The position numbers were made by a program, and so were the translations under genes. Shown here piece after piece: positions 46,779 to 55,800 of a stretch of 64,000 bases of DNA. Position 1 is the first letter of the stretch, and each line of letters begins with the position of its first letter. The DNA is from Lysinibacillus parviboronicapiens (GTDB lineage: Bacteria; Bacillota; Bacilli; Bacillales_A; Planococcaceae). The stretch covers positions 186,001 through 250,000 of the forward strand of contig NZ_PYWI01000003.1 of the NCBI RefSeq assembly GCF_003049575.1. The letters are read 5' to 3'. The notes under the pieces were generated by a model. That model was not told the origin of the DNA. It was given only the letters and a program-made list of their open reading frames with translations, and did not search any database.

Positions 46779-47090
46779 TTCTAGCCCTCCATTAATATCT
46801 GAACTTAACCGTTAAAAATACATTACAATCGTCATTTCACTTATGGACTTACAGGTTTGTAATGAAACCTCAATACCCGCATCCTCGTATACTTTATTGG
46901 AACGACTAGCAAAATTCGCGTAAAATCTACAAAGTGTGATGCTTATGTCGAATGCTATCATTTCAAACAGTACAAAAAAAGTATAGATGTTTTTGAATAA
47001 AGTGCAATAGTTTTTGCTTAGAATTTCGATTAAATAAGAATGTTCAGACACATACTAAAGCTAAGTTGTGAGAAAACGAGGTGAAGTCAG
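46779..47090. other. Divergent promoter region of speB and pbpG
   Basis: No gene supported. A 79-codon minus-strand frame is AT-rich, has no ribosome site and resembles nothing known. Confidence 0.5.
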
Positions 47091-49151
47091 ATGAAAAGAA
47101 AAAGTTATCAACGTAAGCAAAAGCGTGTGAAACGTACACGCAAAGCATTTACACTTTTTGTCGCCTTTGCATCTGCAATTGTAGTAGCATTCATAGCGTT
47201 ACGCGTCTATGTGCAAGTAGCTGGTGCACCACCATTAACCGTACCAAAAGCTTCTATCTTTTTAGACGAAAACGACAACCAGATTGGGGATCACTTTACA
47301 AACGAGCGCCGCTATTGGGTTGACCTTGACGAGATGTCACCCTATTTAGTGAAAGCAGCAGTTGCCGTCGAAGATAAAGATTTTTATAAGCATAACGGCT
47401 TTGATTTCTCTCGTATTGCGGGCGCGATTTTAGTTGATATTAAAGCAGGAAGTAAAGTTCAGGGTGCTAGTACAATTACCCAACAATACGCTCGAAACCT
47501 GTATTTATCCCATGAAAAATCATGGACACGGAAAGCAAATGAGGCAATTTACGCTTATAGATTAGAAGTTTTTTATGACAAGAATGAAATTTTAGAGGGC
47601 TATTTAAATACAGTGTACTATGGGCATGGCATGTACGGGGTCGAAGCAGCCAGTAGGTATTACTATGGGAAGTCTGCTAGTGATTTGACACTTGCTGAAG
47701 CCTCTATGTTAGCTGGCGTACCAAAAGGACCTAGTATTTACTCACCAATCGCTAACCTTGATAAGGCGACCAATCGCCAACATGTTATTTTAAAACTGAT
47801 GGCCGATCAGGGTGCCATTACACAAGCCGAAAAGACTCGTGCTGAAGAAGAGCAGCTAGTCTTAAAAAATGATATGTGGGTGGCTTCTAAGTCAGTCGCT
47901 CCCTATTTCCTAGACGTTGCTTGGCAAGAAGCTAGTGAAATCCTGAAAACAAAAAATCTAGACATCAGTGAAGGTGGCTGGACAATTCAAACTACACTTA
48001 ACCAAGGTCACCAAAAGGCGGCTGAAGAAGCAGTGGCAAGCAATATGCCTGCTAACGACCTACAAGCCGCATTCGTCAGTATGGAATCTAAAACAGGAGC
48101 TGTCACAGCGCTTGTTGGTGGTCGGGATTATGCAACAAGTTCCTTTAACCGGGTCACTCAAGCAAAAAGGCAGCCAGGCTCAACCATTAAACCGATTTTA
48201 TATGCGGCTGCTCTGGAAAATGGCTATACGCCACTGACTTTCTTAGATGTTGGACAAACAACCTTCACCTATGATAATGGCCGTGCAACCTATGCACCCA
48301 AAAACGTGAACGGTGAATTTGCAGAACATGATATGACCATGGCACAAGCCATAGCGATTTCCGATAACATTTATGCGGTGAAAACGCTAGAAGATATTGG
48401 CTTCAAGAACTTCCATGATATGGCGAACCGCTTTAGTGTAAATATTGGTGCTAAGGACAACTTATCGCTTGCTCTTGGAACAGTTGAAACAACGCTCTAT
48501 GAAATGACAAATGCTTATAATATTCTAGCGTCTCAAGGTCAAAAAACTTTACCAACAACCATTATTTCCATTAAAAATGCTAATGGTGATGTTATCTACG
48601 AAAATAAAGAAGTCGAGAAAAAAGCAGAAACAGTGATTTCCAAAGAGGATGCCTATGTGCTAACAGAAATGATGACAGGCATTTTCGATCCAGTCTTTAG
48701 TGATTATTCACCAGCGACAGGGATTGCCATTCGCTCTCGTATGACTCATACGTATGCAGCAAAATCAGGCTCTACCAATAGTGACCAATGGCTGATCGGG
48801 TATACACCAAGTTTAACTGCCGGCGTCTGGAACGGCTATGATCAGGGCAAAAACCTATCTGCCAAAGAAGACATGGCTGCAACAAAGCAAATTTGGATAG
48901 ACTTTATGGAAAATGTCAATAAAGGGACAAAAAATGTAGATTTTACAAAACCAAAAGATGTTAAAGGAGTCGTCATCGATATTGAAACAGGGAAACTGGC
49001 AACAGACGCCTGTCCTAAGCAGCGTCTCGTTTATCTAAATACCCAAGATGTTCCGACAGAAAAATGCACGAACTTTGATATTCTTGATAGCAATACATGG
49101 GGAGAATTTTGGAATATGCTACCGTTCTCCATTTTTAAAGGGGAAGGATAA
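47091..49151 (+). CDS. pbpG: Class A penicillin-binding protein (PbpG-like)
   Basis: A 686-residue bifunctional peptidoglycan synthase. A basic cytoplasmic tail precedes one membrane helix (about residues 20-45). The glycosyltransferase 51 domain has VEDKDFYKHNGFDFSRIAGA and QGASTITQQYARNLYL. The transpeptidase domain has Ser364 in PGSTIKP, the SDN motif in AISDNIYAV, and KSGSTN. Position divergent to speB matches B. subtilis ywhE/pbpG, which acts in spore cell-wall synthesis; the same role is inferred here. AACGAGGTGAAG precedes the ATG. Confidence 0.93.
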   Translation: MKRKSYQRKQKRVKRTRKAFTLFVAFASAIVVAFIALRVYVQVAGAPPLTVPKASIFLDENDNQIGDHFTNERRYWVDLDEMSPYLVKAAVAVEDKDFYKHNGFDFSRIAGAILVDIKAGSKVQGASTITQQYARNLYLSHEKSWTRKANEAIYAYRLEVFYDKNEILEGYLNTVYYGHGMYGVEAASRYYYGKSASDLTLAEASMLAGVPKGPSIYSPIANLDKATNRQHVILKLMADQGAITQAEKTRAEEEQLVLKNDMWVASKSVAPYFLDVAWQEASEILKTKNLDISEGGWTIQTTLNQGHQKAAEEAVASNMPANDLQAAFVSMESKTGAVTALVGGRDYATSSFNRVTQAKRQPGSTIKPILYAAALENGYTPLTFLDVGQTTFTYDNGRATYAPKNVNGEFAEHDMTMAQAIAISDNIYAVKTLEDIGFKNFHDMANRFSVNIGAKDNLSLALGTVETTLYEMTNAYNILASQGQKTLPTTIISIKNANGDVIYENKEVEKKAETVISKEDAYVLTEMMTGIFDPVFSDYSPATGIAIRSRMTHTYAAKSGSTNSDQWLIGYTPSLTAGVWNGYDQGKNLSAKEDMAATKQIWIDFMENVNKGTKNVDFTKPKDVKGVVIDIETGKLATDACPKQRLVYLNTQDVPTEKCTNFDILDSNTWGEFWNMLPFSIFKGEG

Positions 49152-49611
49152 AAGTACCCAACAATGTGGAACTTTTACGAATAACATGCGTTATAATCAG
49201 TGAAGCTCTCGACAAAGATACCAATATAAAAAACTGTAATCGGAAGAGCGATCTTCAGCCTTCACCGATTATTAGTTGAACTAATCAGTACTGATGTTAA
49301 ACATCCTGTTGCTGCCGAAGTGGTGACATTAGTACTGGACATAAAAAAAGCTTTCTCTTCCCCGGAGACGTGTCCGTGGGAACAGAAAGCTTTTTTTTGT
49401 TTTATGGTCAGCGGAAAGGATGAGAATCATGGGGCATTCGGCTTGGGTTGTACAAATGCCGCATAGCGCTCATCACTATTCGCGAGACCAAGTGTCCTAG
49501 CTTACTAAAATGTAAGCTCTGCATCAAGTGTACTTTTTTTCATAACTACTTTCAACCTTATATCGAAAGCGATTGCAAAATGTCACAGATTGTTCAATCA
49601 TTGCATGTTGT
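49152..49611. other. Intergenic region between pbpG and ywhD
   Basis: Holds the pbpG terminator at 49343-49398 and otherwise no supported gene. A 60-codon plus-strand frame has no family character. Confidence 0.5.
49343..49398 (+). terminator. Terminator after pbpG
   Basis: AAAAAAAGCTTTCT and AGAAAGCTTTTTTT arms with inner CTTCCC/GGGAA pairing; long T-run. It is some 190 bp after the pbpG stop. Confidence 0.85.
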
Positions 49612-50127
49612 TTATACAAATAAGTCTTGACGTAATTGCTCCTCACTACGTACCCAAAGCTCTGGATTAAGCTCTTCAAGGAAAGAAGCAAGTATTTTTT
49701 TAGAAGGTGTATCCATATGCTCTACAATAATATGACGCTTCATTGATTTATCCATTTTGTTTACATGGTCAGCTAAAATTTTATAACCACGACGTTTTTC
49801 TCGGTTTACTACCATTTCACAGGCTGTCACTCCAGCATAGTAAGGTCCATCCGCTTTATGATCAATCGTCACCCAAACTAACCAGTACGGCTTTCCGCCC
49901 TCAGAATCAGCACGATTTGTCGTAAATTTAATACCTCGTTCTACATCACTGCGTGCATGCATAGCACCAATTTCGACTGACGCTCTACCCTCTTCTATAT
50001 CAATAATGACTGGTGACACGTTTTCGAGTGAAAGCGATCCGACACCAAAGCCTTTATGGCCATCCGTTGGGTCATTTTTTATAATCGTAAAACCCATTTT
50101 TTGTTTTGGTTTTTCTTCATTTGCCAT
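49612..50127 (-). CDS. ywhD: YwhD family protein
   Basis: A 171-residue soluble protein matching B. subtilis YwhD in length and position. It contains KPYWLVWVTIDHKADGPYYA and VNKMDKSMKRHIIVEHMD. Function is unknown. It is divergent from the tautomerase gene, and lies in the same neighbourhood as in B. subtilis. Confidence 0.85.
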   Translation of the reverse strand: MANEEKPKQKMGFTIIKNDPTDGHKGFGVGSLSLENVSPVIIDIEEGRASVEIGAMHARSDVERGIKFTTNRADSEGGKPYWLVWVTIDHKADGPYYAGVTACEMVVNREKRRGYKILADHVNKMDKSMKRHIIVEHMDTPSKKILASFLEELNPELWVRSEEQLRQDLFV

Positions 50128-50331
50128 ACTTTAATTTCCTCCATTCTGCTATTATAAAGTAAAGCATATTTGCGCACTTTCATGACTGTTGTCACGCCAT
50201 CTGACTTATGCCAGAGAACCGTGAATACAGCGAACTTTGATTTGTCACGCGAATGCCTAAACACGAAGCAAGAAGTTTATAATTTCTTATAAACTAACTA
50301 TACAACATAATTCATTAAAGGAGGCAATATT

Positions 50332-50517
50332 ATGCCATACGTAACAGTGAAAATGATTGAAGGCCGTACAGAGGAACAAAAGCGTGCACTAGTAAAGGAA
50401 GTAACAGAAGCCGTTTCACGCACCGTAAACGCTCCTGTTGAAAACGTAACAGTTTTCATCGAAGAAATGTCTAAAAACCATTACGGTGTTGCAGGCGTTC
50501 GCTTTAGCGATAAATAA
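50332..50517 (+). CDS. ywhB: 4-oxalocrotonate tautomerase family enzyme
   Basis: A 61-residue protein; after removal of methionine the catalytic proline becomes the N-terminus (MPYVTVKMIEGRT). The tautomerase pattern continues with VTEAVSRTVNAPVENVTVFI. B. subtilis YwhB is the homologue; it catalyses 2-hydroxymuconate tautomerisation in vitro, with an unknown natural substrate. AAAGGAGG precedes the ATG. A short hairpin-like GC element follows, without a clear terminator. Confidence 0.93.
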   Translation: MPYVTVKMIEGRTEEQKRALVKEVTEAVSRTVNAPVENVTVFIEEMSKNHYGVAGVRFSDK

Positions 50518-50694
50518 TAAAGTATACGGGTAGAGCAACTTAACGCTCTATCCTTTTTTTCACAATCCGGCGAGATGGAAGCAGCGTAAAGTTAAGATTT
50601 ATCAGTGCCTTTCTTGATTTTATCTACACTATCCAGCGTTCTATCACCGGTATTTACTCTTGCTTCTATTAAACACTAGGAGGTGACAAAGCAC

Positions 50695-51363
50695 ATGAAA
50701 AAACTAAAATTGACCTTATTGATTTGTATGTTGCTTATTGGCTTTTTACTTATTTTTATTAATCCTATTCAAAATGCTATTATTGCTCATTTGAGTGACC
50801 AATTAAATACAACCGATTACAGCCCTGACGATATTGAAGAAAACAAAAATGCAGCTGCAGATTTTGAATTCGCTGCGGTACAATCTCTATCCATTGGTGA
50901 GGTATTAAAGGCTCAAACGAAGTTAGATAAAATGCCTGTCATTGGTAGCATTGCTGTACCAAGTGTTGGTATGCAACTACCTATCGTCAAAGGTGTTGGT
51001 AATGTCTCACTTGCTGTCGGGGCAGGAACTATGAAGCCTCATCAAAAGCTCGGAAAAGGGAACTATGCGTTAGCAGGCCACTACTTTGAAGAAAAGGACA
51101 TTTTATTTAGCCCATTGTACAATGCTAAAGTAGGCGATACGATTTTTTTATCAGATTTAACGAATATCTATGAATATAAATTAGCGACAAAAGAAATCAT
51201 CTCGGCTACAGATATTTTCGTTATCGATGATATTCCTGATAAAACTATTTTGACGCTCATTACATGTGCTGATAATGGTACGAAACGACTTGCAGTTAAA
51301 GCCGACTTTATAGAGCAATATCCTTTCGACGACGCATCGTCAAAACTATCAGAGACATTCTAA
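50695..51363 (+). CDS. srtA: Class A sortase
   Basis: A 222-residue membrane-anchored transpeptidase that cuts sorting signals and joins surface proteins to peptidoglycan. An N-terminal membrane helix (LTLLICMLLIGFLLIFI) precedes the catalytic barrel with His129 in LAGHYF, Cys191 in LITCAD and Arg198 in TKRLAVK. The frame starts at GTG 50683, but that codon overlaps the AGGAGG site; ATG 50695 is better spaced. The convergent gene encodes an LPQTD adhesin, its probable substrate. Confidence 0.9.
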   Translation: MKKLKLTLLICMLLIGFLLIFINPIQNAIIAHLSDQLNTTDYSPDDIEENKNAAADFEFAAVQSLSIGEVLKAQTKLDKMPVIGSIAVPSVGMQLPIVKGVGNVSLAVGAGTMKPHQKLGKGNYALAGHYFEEKDILFSPLYNAKVGDTIFLSDLTNIYEYKLATKEIISATDIFVIDDIPDKTILTLITCADNGTKRLAVKADFIEQYPFDDASSKLSETF

Positions 51364-51401
51364 TGACAATAATCTGAATGTGAATGACAACACCTATATA
51401 A

Positions 51402-51413
51402 AAAACCCCAAGA
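51402..51413. terminator. Left half of a split bidirectional terminator
   Basis: AAAACCCCAAGA here and TCTTGGGGTTTT at 52817-52828 are exact inverse complements. Removing the IS element and one GAC copy restores a 12-bp stem with an 8-base loop between sortase and adhesin genes. Confidence 0.85.
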
Positions 51414-51454
51414 CTGACCCCTAAAAGTTAGATACGGTTATTTCATTAGGCAGC

Positions 51455-52290
51455 TTAGGTAAAATGAATTCGGTATTGCACTGGACTCATTTTTAATTTT
51501 GCCTTAATCCGTTTCGTATTATAGTAATTGATATATTTTTCTAATGCTATTTTAAAATGCTCTTTACTTTCAAATTCCTTCATGTAAAGGAATTCAGATT
51601 TCATTATTCCAAAGAAATTTTCCATAACAGCGTTGTCGTAACAGTTTCCTTTACGAGACATACTTTGAACAATCCCTCTTGATTCTAAGACGCGACGATA
51701 TTTCTTCATTTGATAGTGCCAGCCTTGATTGGAATGCATAAGTAGCTGGTGGTGCTCAGGTAAACGTTCCAACGCTTTGTCCAACATGTCTGAAACAAGT
51801 GAATAGGTTGGTCTAGAGCCAATTGTATCCGTGATAATTTCTCCATTAAATAAATATAGCTTTTCTCCGAATGATTTAAACTCTGTGATATCCGTTACCC
51901 ATTTTTCATGAGGTGCCTCAGTCGTAAAATGACGGTCTAAAATGTTTGGCGCAATTTTGCCAACTTTTCCTTTAAGATTTATATTTTTTCATACGTACAA
52001 CACACTTTAAACTCAGTTCTTTCATGATTCGTTGCACTTTTTTATGATTTACTTTTTGCCCATGATTCACTAGCTCGTCACGAATACGACGATAGCCATA
52101 ACGCCCTTCATGTTCTTCATAAATCGCCTTTATTTCTGCTTTTAAATCGGCATCTGGATCTGGTTGATTCATACGTTGTACTAAATCATAGTACGTACTT
52201 CGTGGAATCCCAGCGACTTTTACGTGCTTTCACCGAATATTTATGCCTTAACGCATAGACTACTTGTGCTTTGTCCTGTTTGGTGATTTT
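51455..52290 (-). pseudogene. IS3-family transposase OrfB, multiply disrupted
   Basis: OrfB carries the rve integrase catalytic domain. Comparing the three reading frames shows two 2-base deletions (about 52219-52228, in SVKA-VKVAGIPRSTYY; and about 51970-51974, in KYKS-KGKVGKIAP) and a missing stretch of about six codons near 51850 (KLYLFNGEI instead of the longer family form). The first catalytic Asp (WVTDITEF) and the Glu (DNAVMENFF) remain, but the second position reads HSNQGWHYQ, where the family has Asp, 35 residues before the Glu. The transposase cannot be active. Confidence 0.85.
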
Positions 52291-52748
52291 TCCTTGTTTT
52301 GAACTAAGGCATTCAACTTTTTTAAATACTCATTTTCCATTTCTAGTTGTTTAATACGTGCTTCAAGTGCTTCGGTAGAACCTTCAATTGGTGCTTGTTT
52401 CGATTGTTTATTGAATTCTTTTTTCATGGATGGACGCCCCTTTTTCTTTGATTGAAGGGCACCTAATCCTTGTGTTTCATATTGCTTTCTCCAAACACTA
52501 ATTGTTGAAGGGGCAGGTATCTTAAAAATCGCTGCCGTTTCGATTAAGGACGTACCATTTTCAATCATAAAATTTAGTACACCCATTTTAAACTTTAGTG
52601 TGTAATTTGTATATGGCTGAATAAAAGCTTCAACACCATTGTATTCATATTGTTTAACCCATTTAAAAATTGCCTTTTTATCAGCCTCCAAAGATTTAGC
52701 TATTTTATTAGCACTTTCATTTCCATTTAAGTAACGCTCAACTGCCAT
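52260..52748 (-). CDS. IS3-family transposase OrfA (helix-turn-helix protein)
   Basis: A 162-residue protein with two helix-turn-helix segments (ANKIAKSLEADKKAIFKWVK and IPAPSTISVWRKQY) and a leucine-zipper-like C-terminus (ALEARIKQLEMENEYLKKL). In IS3 elements OrfA binds the ends and joins OrfB by a -1 frameshift. ATG 52748 follows GGAGG at long spacing; the frame is open to 52802 across the terminal repeat. It appears intact, unlike OrfB. Confidence 0.85.
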   Translation of the reverse strand: MAVERYLNGNESANKIAKSLEADKKAIFKWVKQYEYNGVEAFIQPYTNYTLKFKMGVLNFMIENGTSLIETAAIFKIPAPSTISVWRKQYETQGLGALQSKKKGRPSMKKEFNKQSKQAPIEGSTEALEARIKQLEMENEYLKKLNALVQNKEKSPNRTKHK

Positions 52749-52816
52749 AGAAAAACTGCACCTCCAATTGTTAGATGGTCTAACAATTGGGGCGCAGCTC
52801 ACTTCAGACTATAAAA

Positions 52817-52828
52817 TCTTGGGGTTTT
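52817..52828. terminator. Right half of the split bidirectional terminator
   Basis: Inverse complement of 51402-51413; after the insertion neither half can form the original hairpin locally. Confidence 0.85.
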
Positions 52829-52839
52829 CTTATGCAAAA

Positions 52840-55800
52840 TTATTTCATTCCAGCAGTGCGACGACGCAAGAAGTACACTGCACCTAAAACAAGAAGTAAA
52901 CCAATTAGTGTAAGCACTTTTTGATCTGCTCCATCTGTTTGTGGAAGCTTGCCTTTCGTGTTTAATTGCGCTTCCAATTGTTTAGCTGTCGCTTTGATCT
53001 TGTCAATATCAAGAGACTGCGCTACTACTGCCTGATCCTCTTTAGATAAATTATTAAATTTATTGAGGAAATCCTTATACTCATCTAACGTGTCTTTAGT
53101 TGCCGTAGAAGGATTATATGGCGGTAAGTTTTTCCCTTGGTCAATGATATCTTGTACGGATGGTTTAGACGTTTGTGGTTTTCCAGGTGTCACTTGCTTT
53201 TCTGGATCAACAGATTCTTCCGGATTTGTTGATGGATTTTCTGGATTCACTGGCTTCTCCGGTTCCGGTGTTGGATTTTCTGGATTCACCGGCTTCTCTG
53301 GATCTGGTGTTGGCTTATTTGGATCCACTGGCTTTTCTGGATCTGGTGTTGGCTTACTTGGATCCACTGGCTTTTCCGGATCTGGCGTTGGCTTACTTGG
53401 ATCTACTGGCTTTTCTGGATCTGGTGTTGGCTTACTTGGATCCACTGGCTTTTCTGGATCTGGTGTCCAACCACCACCTCCACCTGTTGATGTAGGTTTT
53501 ACTAGTGCTGAACATGTACCTTTTACTGTAAACGAGCCAATTAAACGACTTCCCTCATATACACGATACGTACCTTGTTTAATAGTTTTGTTTGGTAAGA
53601 CAATTGTTCCTGCTACACTAGTTGTTAGAATTTCATTGTTGTTTGCATCTTTAACACTGTTATTAGCTGCATCTTTTATTGTTATCTTTGCATTCACAAG
53701 TGGTGTTCCAAATTCCGTTTGTACGGTTAATGTAAAAGATGGGCATGTAGGTGCTGCTACTATTTCTGCCTCACAATTTACTGAATACTGAACTGTTATT
53801 TGGCCAATGAATAATTCACCTTGATATACATTGTACTCACCAGAAGGAATGTCTGTAGAAGGTATATTAATTTGACCTAATTCATTTGTCGTTTTGTTAG
53901 TTACAATAGTTGCTCCTGTTGTATCTTTAATCGATATATTGTTAACGTTAGCGCGGACATGACCATTTTCATCTTTCACCGTTAATGTAAACTGTGGACA
54001 TGCTGGCACTGGTTGCACTGTTGCTTCACAATCTGTAGTTACTGTAAACCCTCCAACTATTTTTGCACCATCATAGACCACATATTTTCCTGGTTCCAGA
54101 TTTGTAATTTTCACTTTCCCCTCTTGATCAGTAGGGTTAATAGTTTGTGTAATGTTAGTATTTGTATCTACATTTTTAATTGTAACTGTCACACCTTCAC
54201 GTGGTTTACCATCTACATCATTCACAGTTAATGTAAACACAGGGCAAGTAGGTGCTTGTTTTACTTCTGTTTCACAACCATTTTTATAACTAACTACTAC
54301 TTCGCTAAGGAATTGTTTGCCTTCATAAAGATCGTACTTTCCTGATGGCGTATTTGGCAGAACTTTGAATTTACCATGCTCATCAGTCGTTGTTGAGATA
54401 ATCACCTTCCCTGCCTTATCCTTTAATGTCACTGCTACATTTGTACGTGGATTATCATCCTTGTCTTTTAATGTAATTGTGAATTGTGTGCATGAATTAG
54501 TAGGCTGTAATTCAGCCTGGCATTCGTTCATACCGTATTTTACAGTCACATACCCAAGTTCTTCAGTTCCATCAAATACTTTATATGCACCTGCTTTAAC
54601 CGACTTAGAACCTTCACGTGGGATAATTACTTTCCCCTCGCTAGTAGTGGTTCCTGTAAATTTCACATTGCCCTTCTCGTCTTGTAATGTGATTTCTTTA
54701 TTTACCACAAGTTCACCATCAACATCTTTGATAGTTAGTGTAAAGTTAGGACACATTTCTCCAGAATTAACAATTTTAACATTTTCTACTTCAGTGACTT
54801 TATCCGGTACTACAATGGAATCAGTGGTTGCATCCAGTTTAAATTGTTGATCGTCCATTTTTGAATAACCGTTAGGTGCCGCAACCTCACTCACATAGTA
54901 TGTGCCGTAATTAATGGAATTGAATTCAAAGTAACCATCAGCATCAGCAATTGCTTTAGCAATGACATATACATTACTTCCTACTTTTTTGGTTAATTCA
55001 AACTCTACGCCAGCAAGTGCATGCTTTTCACCTGTTGCTGGATTAAGCCCTACCTTCTGTAATTTTGCGTTTCCTTTTGTTAATTGGAAATCTGTATCTG
55101 AGCTACTGAAACTGAAAGCGTTCTGTTTATCTGATCCTGTTTCTTGGTTTTTACTTGTCGCATCATTAAATGTTATTTTTGCACTATTGCTAAACTCTTG
55201 ACCTTTTTGGCCTAATCCAATTGTTTTGTACTGGACTTGATAGCCTTTTTTCGTTAGGTCACCAAAGTTAAGTGAAAAGCCTCCCGTCACTTTATCGTAA
55301 TCTACTGTTACACCAAACTCGGATGGGCTCTTCCAAGTCGAAGATGAACCTTCAGAAATACCTGTTGCATTCAACACATAAGGTCGAATCTGAATAGAAT
55401 CTGGGATAAGTATTAAATTACCAGATGGTGTATCTGTTAAGACGACATTTTTTAAAGTAGAATGTGATTTATTTACATCTATTTTCCAAGTAATTGTTTG
55501 GTTACTATTATTACCTGCCGATGTGATATTCTTCAATAATAAATTATTCGCTACATCCACCTTCACTGATGCTGTTAGTTCATAAGTTTTCGTCTCGCCC
55601 AACGTTTTAAATGTAGCTGTATTCGTATACGTGTCACCTTTTTCATTAGCATTATTCGATTCAATTCCTAAAATATGATTGGAATCCTTTGTTTTATACT
55701 CGATAAGGTACACATTATTGTTTGTTGCTGCATCTAAATTTTTGAATCTTAGCGTGTAACTCTTGTTATCTTGTGCAACCGTTAAATCATACTTACTAGG

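Larger units (their letters stand above)
51415..52806 (-). mobile_element. IS3-family (IS150-type) insertion sequence, inactive, 1392 bp
   Basis: Both ends begin TG and end CA. The ends share CCCC-TAAAA-GTTAGA and CCCCAATTGTTAGA as imperfect inverted repeats, and the element is flanked by a 3-bp direct repeat GAC (51412-51414 and 52807-52809). It carries an intact OrfA and a broken OrfB on the minus strand, the usual IS3 organisation. Insertion is in the loop of the terminator shared by the sortase and adhesin genes. Confidence 0.9.

Noticed and set aside
46812-47051. 79-codon frame where speE might be expected
   Set aside because: No spermidine synthase motifs and no ribosome site.
53230-53466. 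CRISPR-like array of regular repeats
   Set aside because: The 39-bp units are contiguous coding repeats without unique spacers. The 114-bp repeat at 10630 likewise lacks spacers, and no cas genes are present.
53063-53791. Long plus-strand frames opposite the adhesin (242 and 106 codons), rich in Gly-Ser-Phe
   Set aside because: They are the antisense image of the PDPEKP repeats and have no ribosome site or family resemblance.
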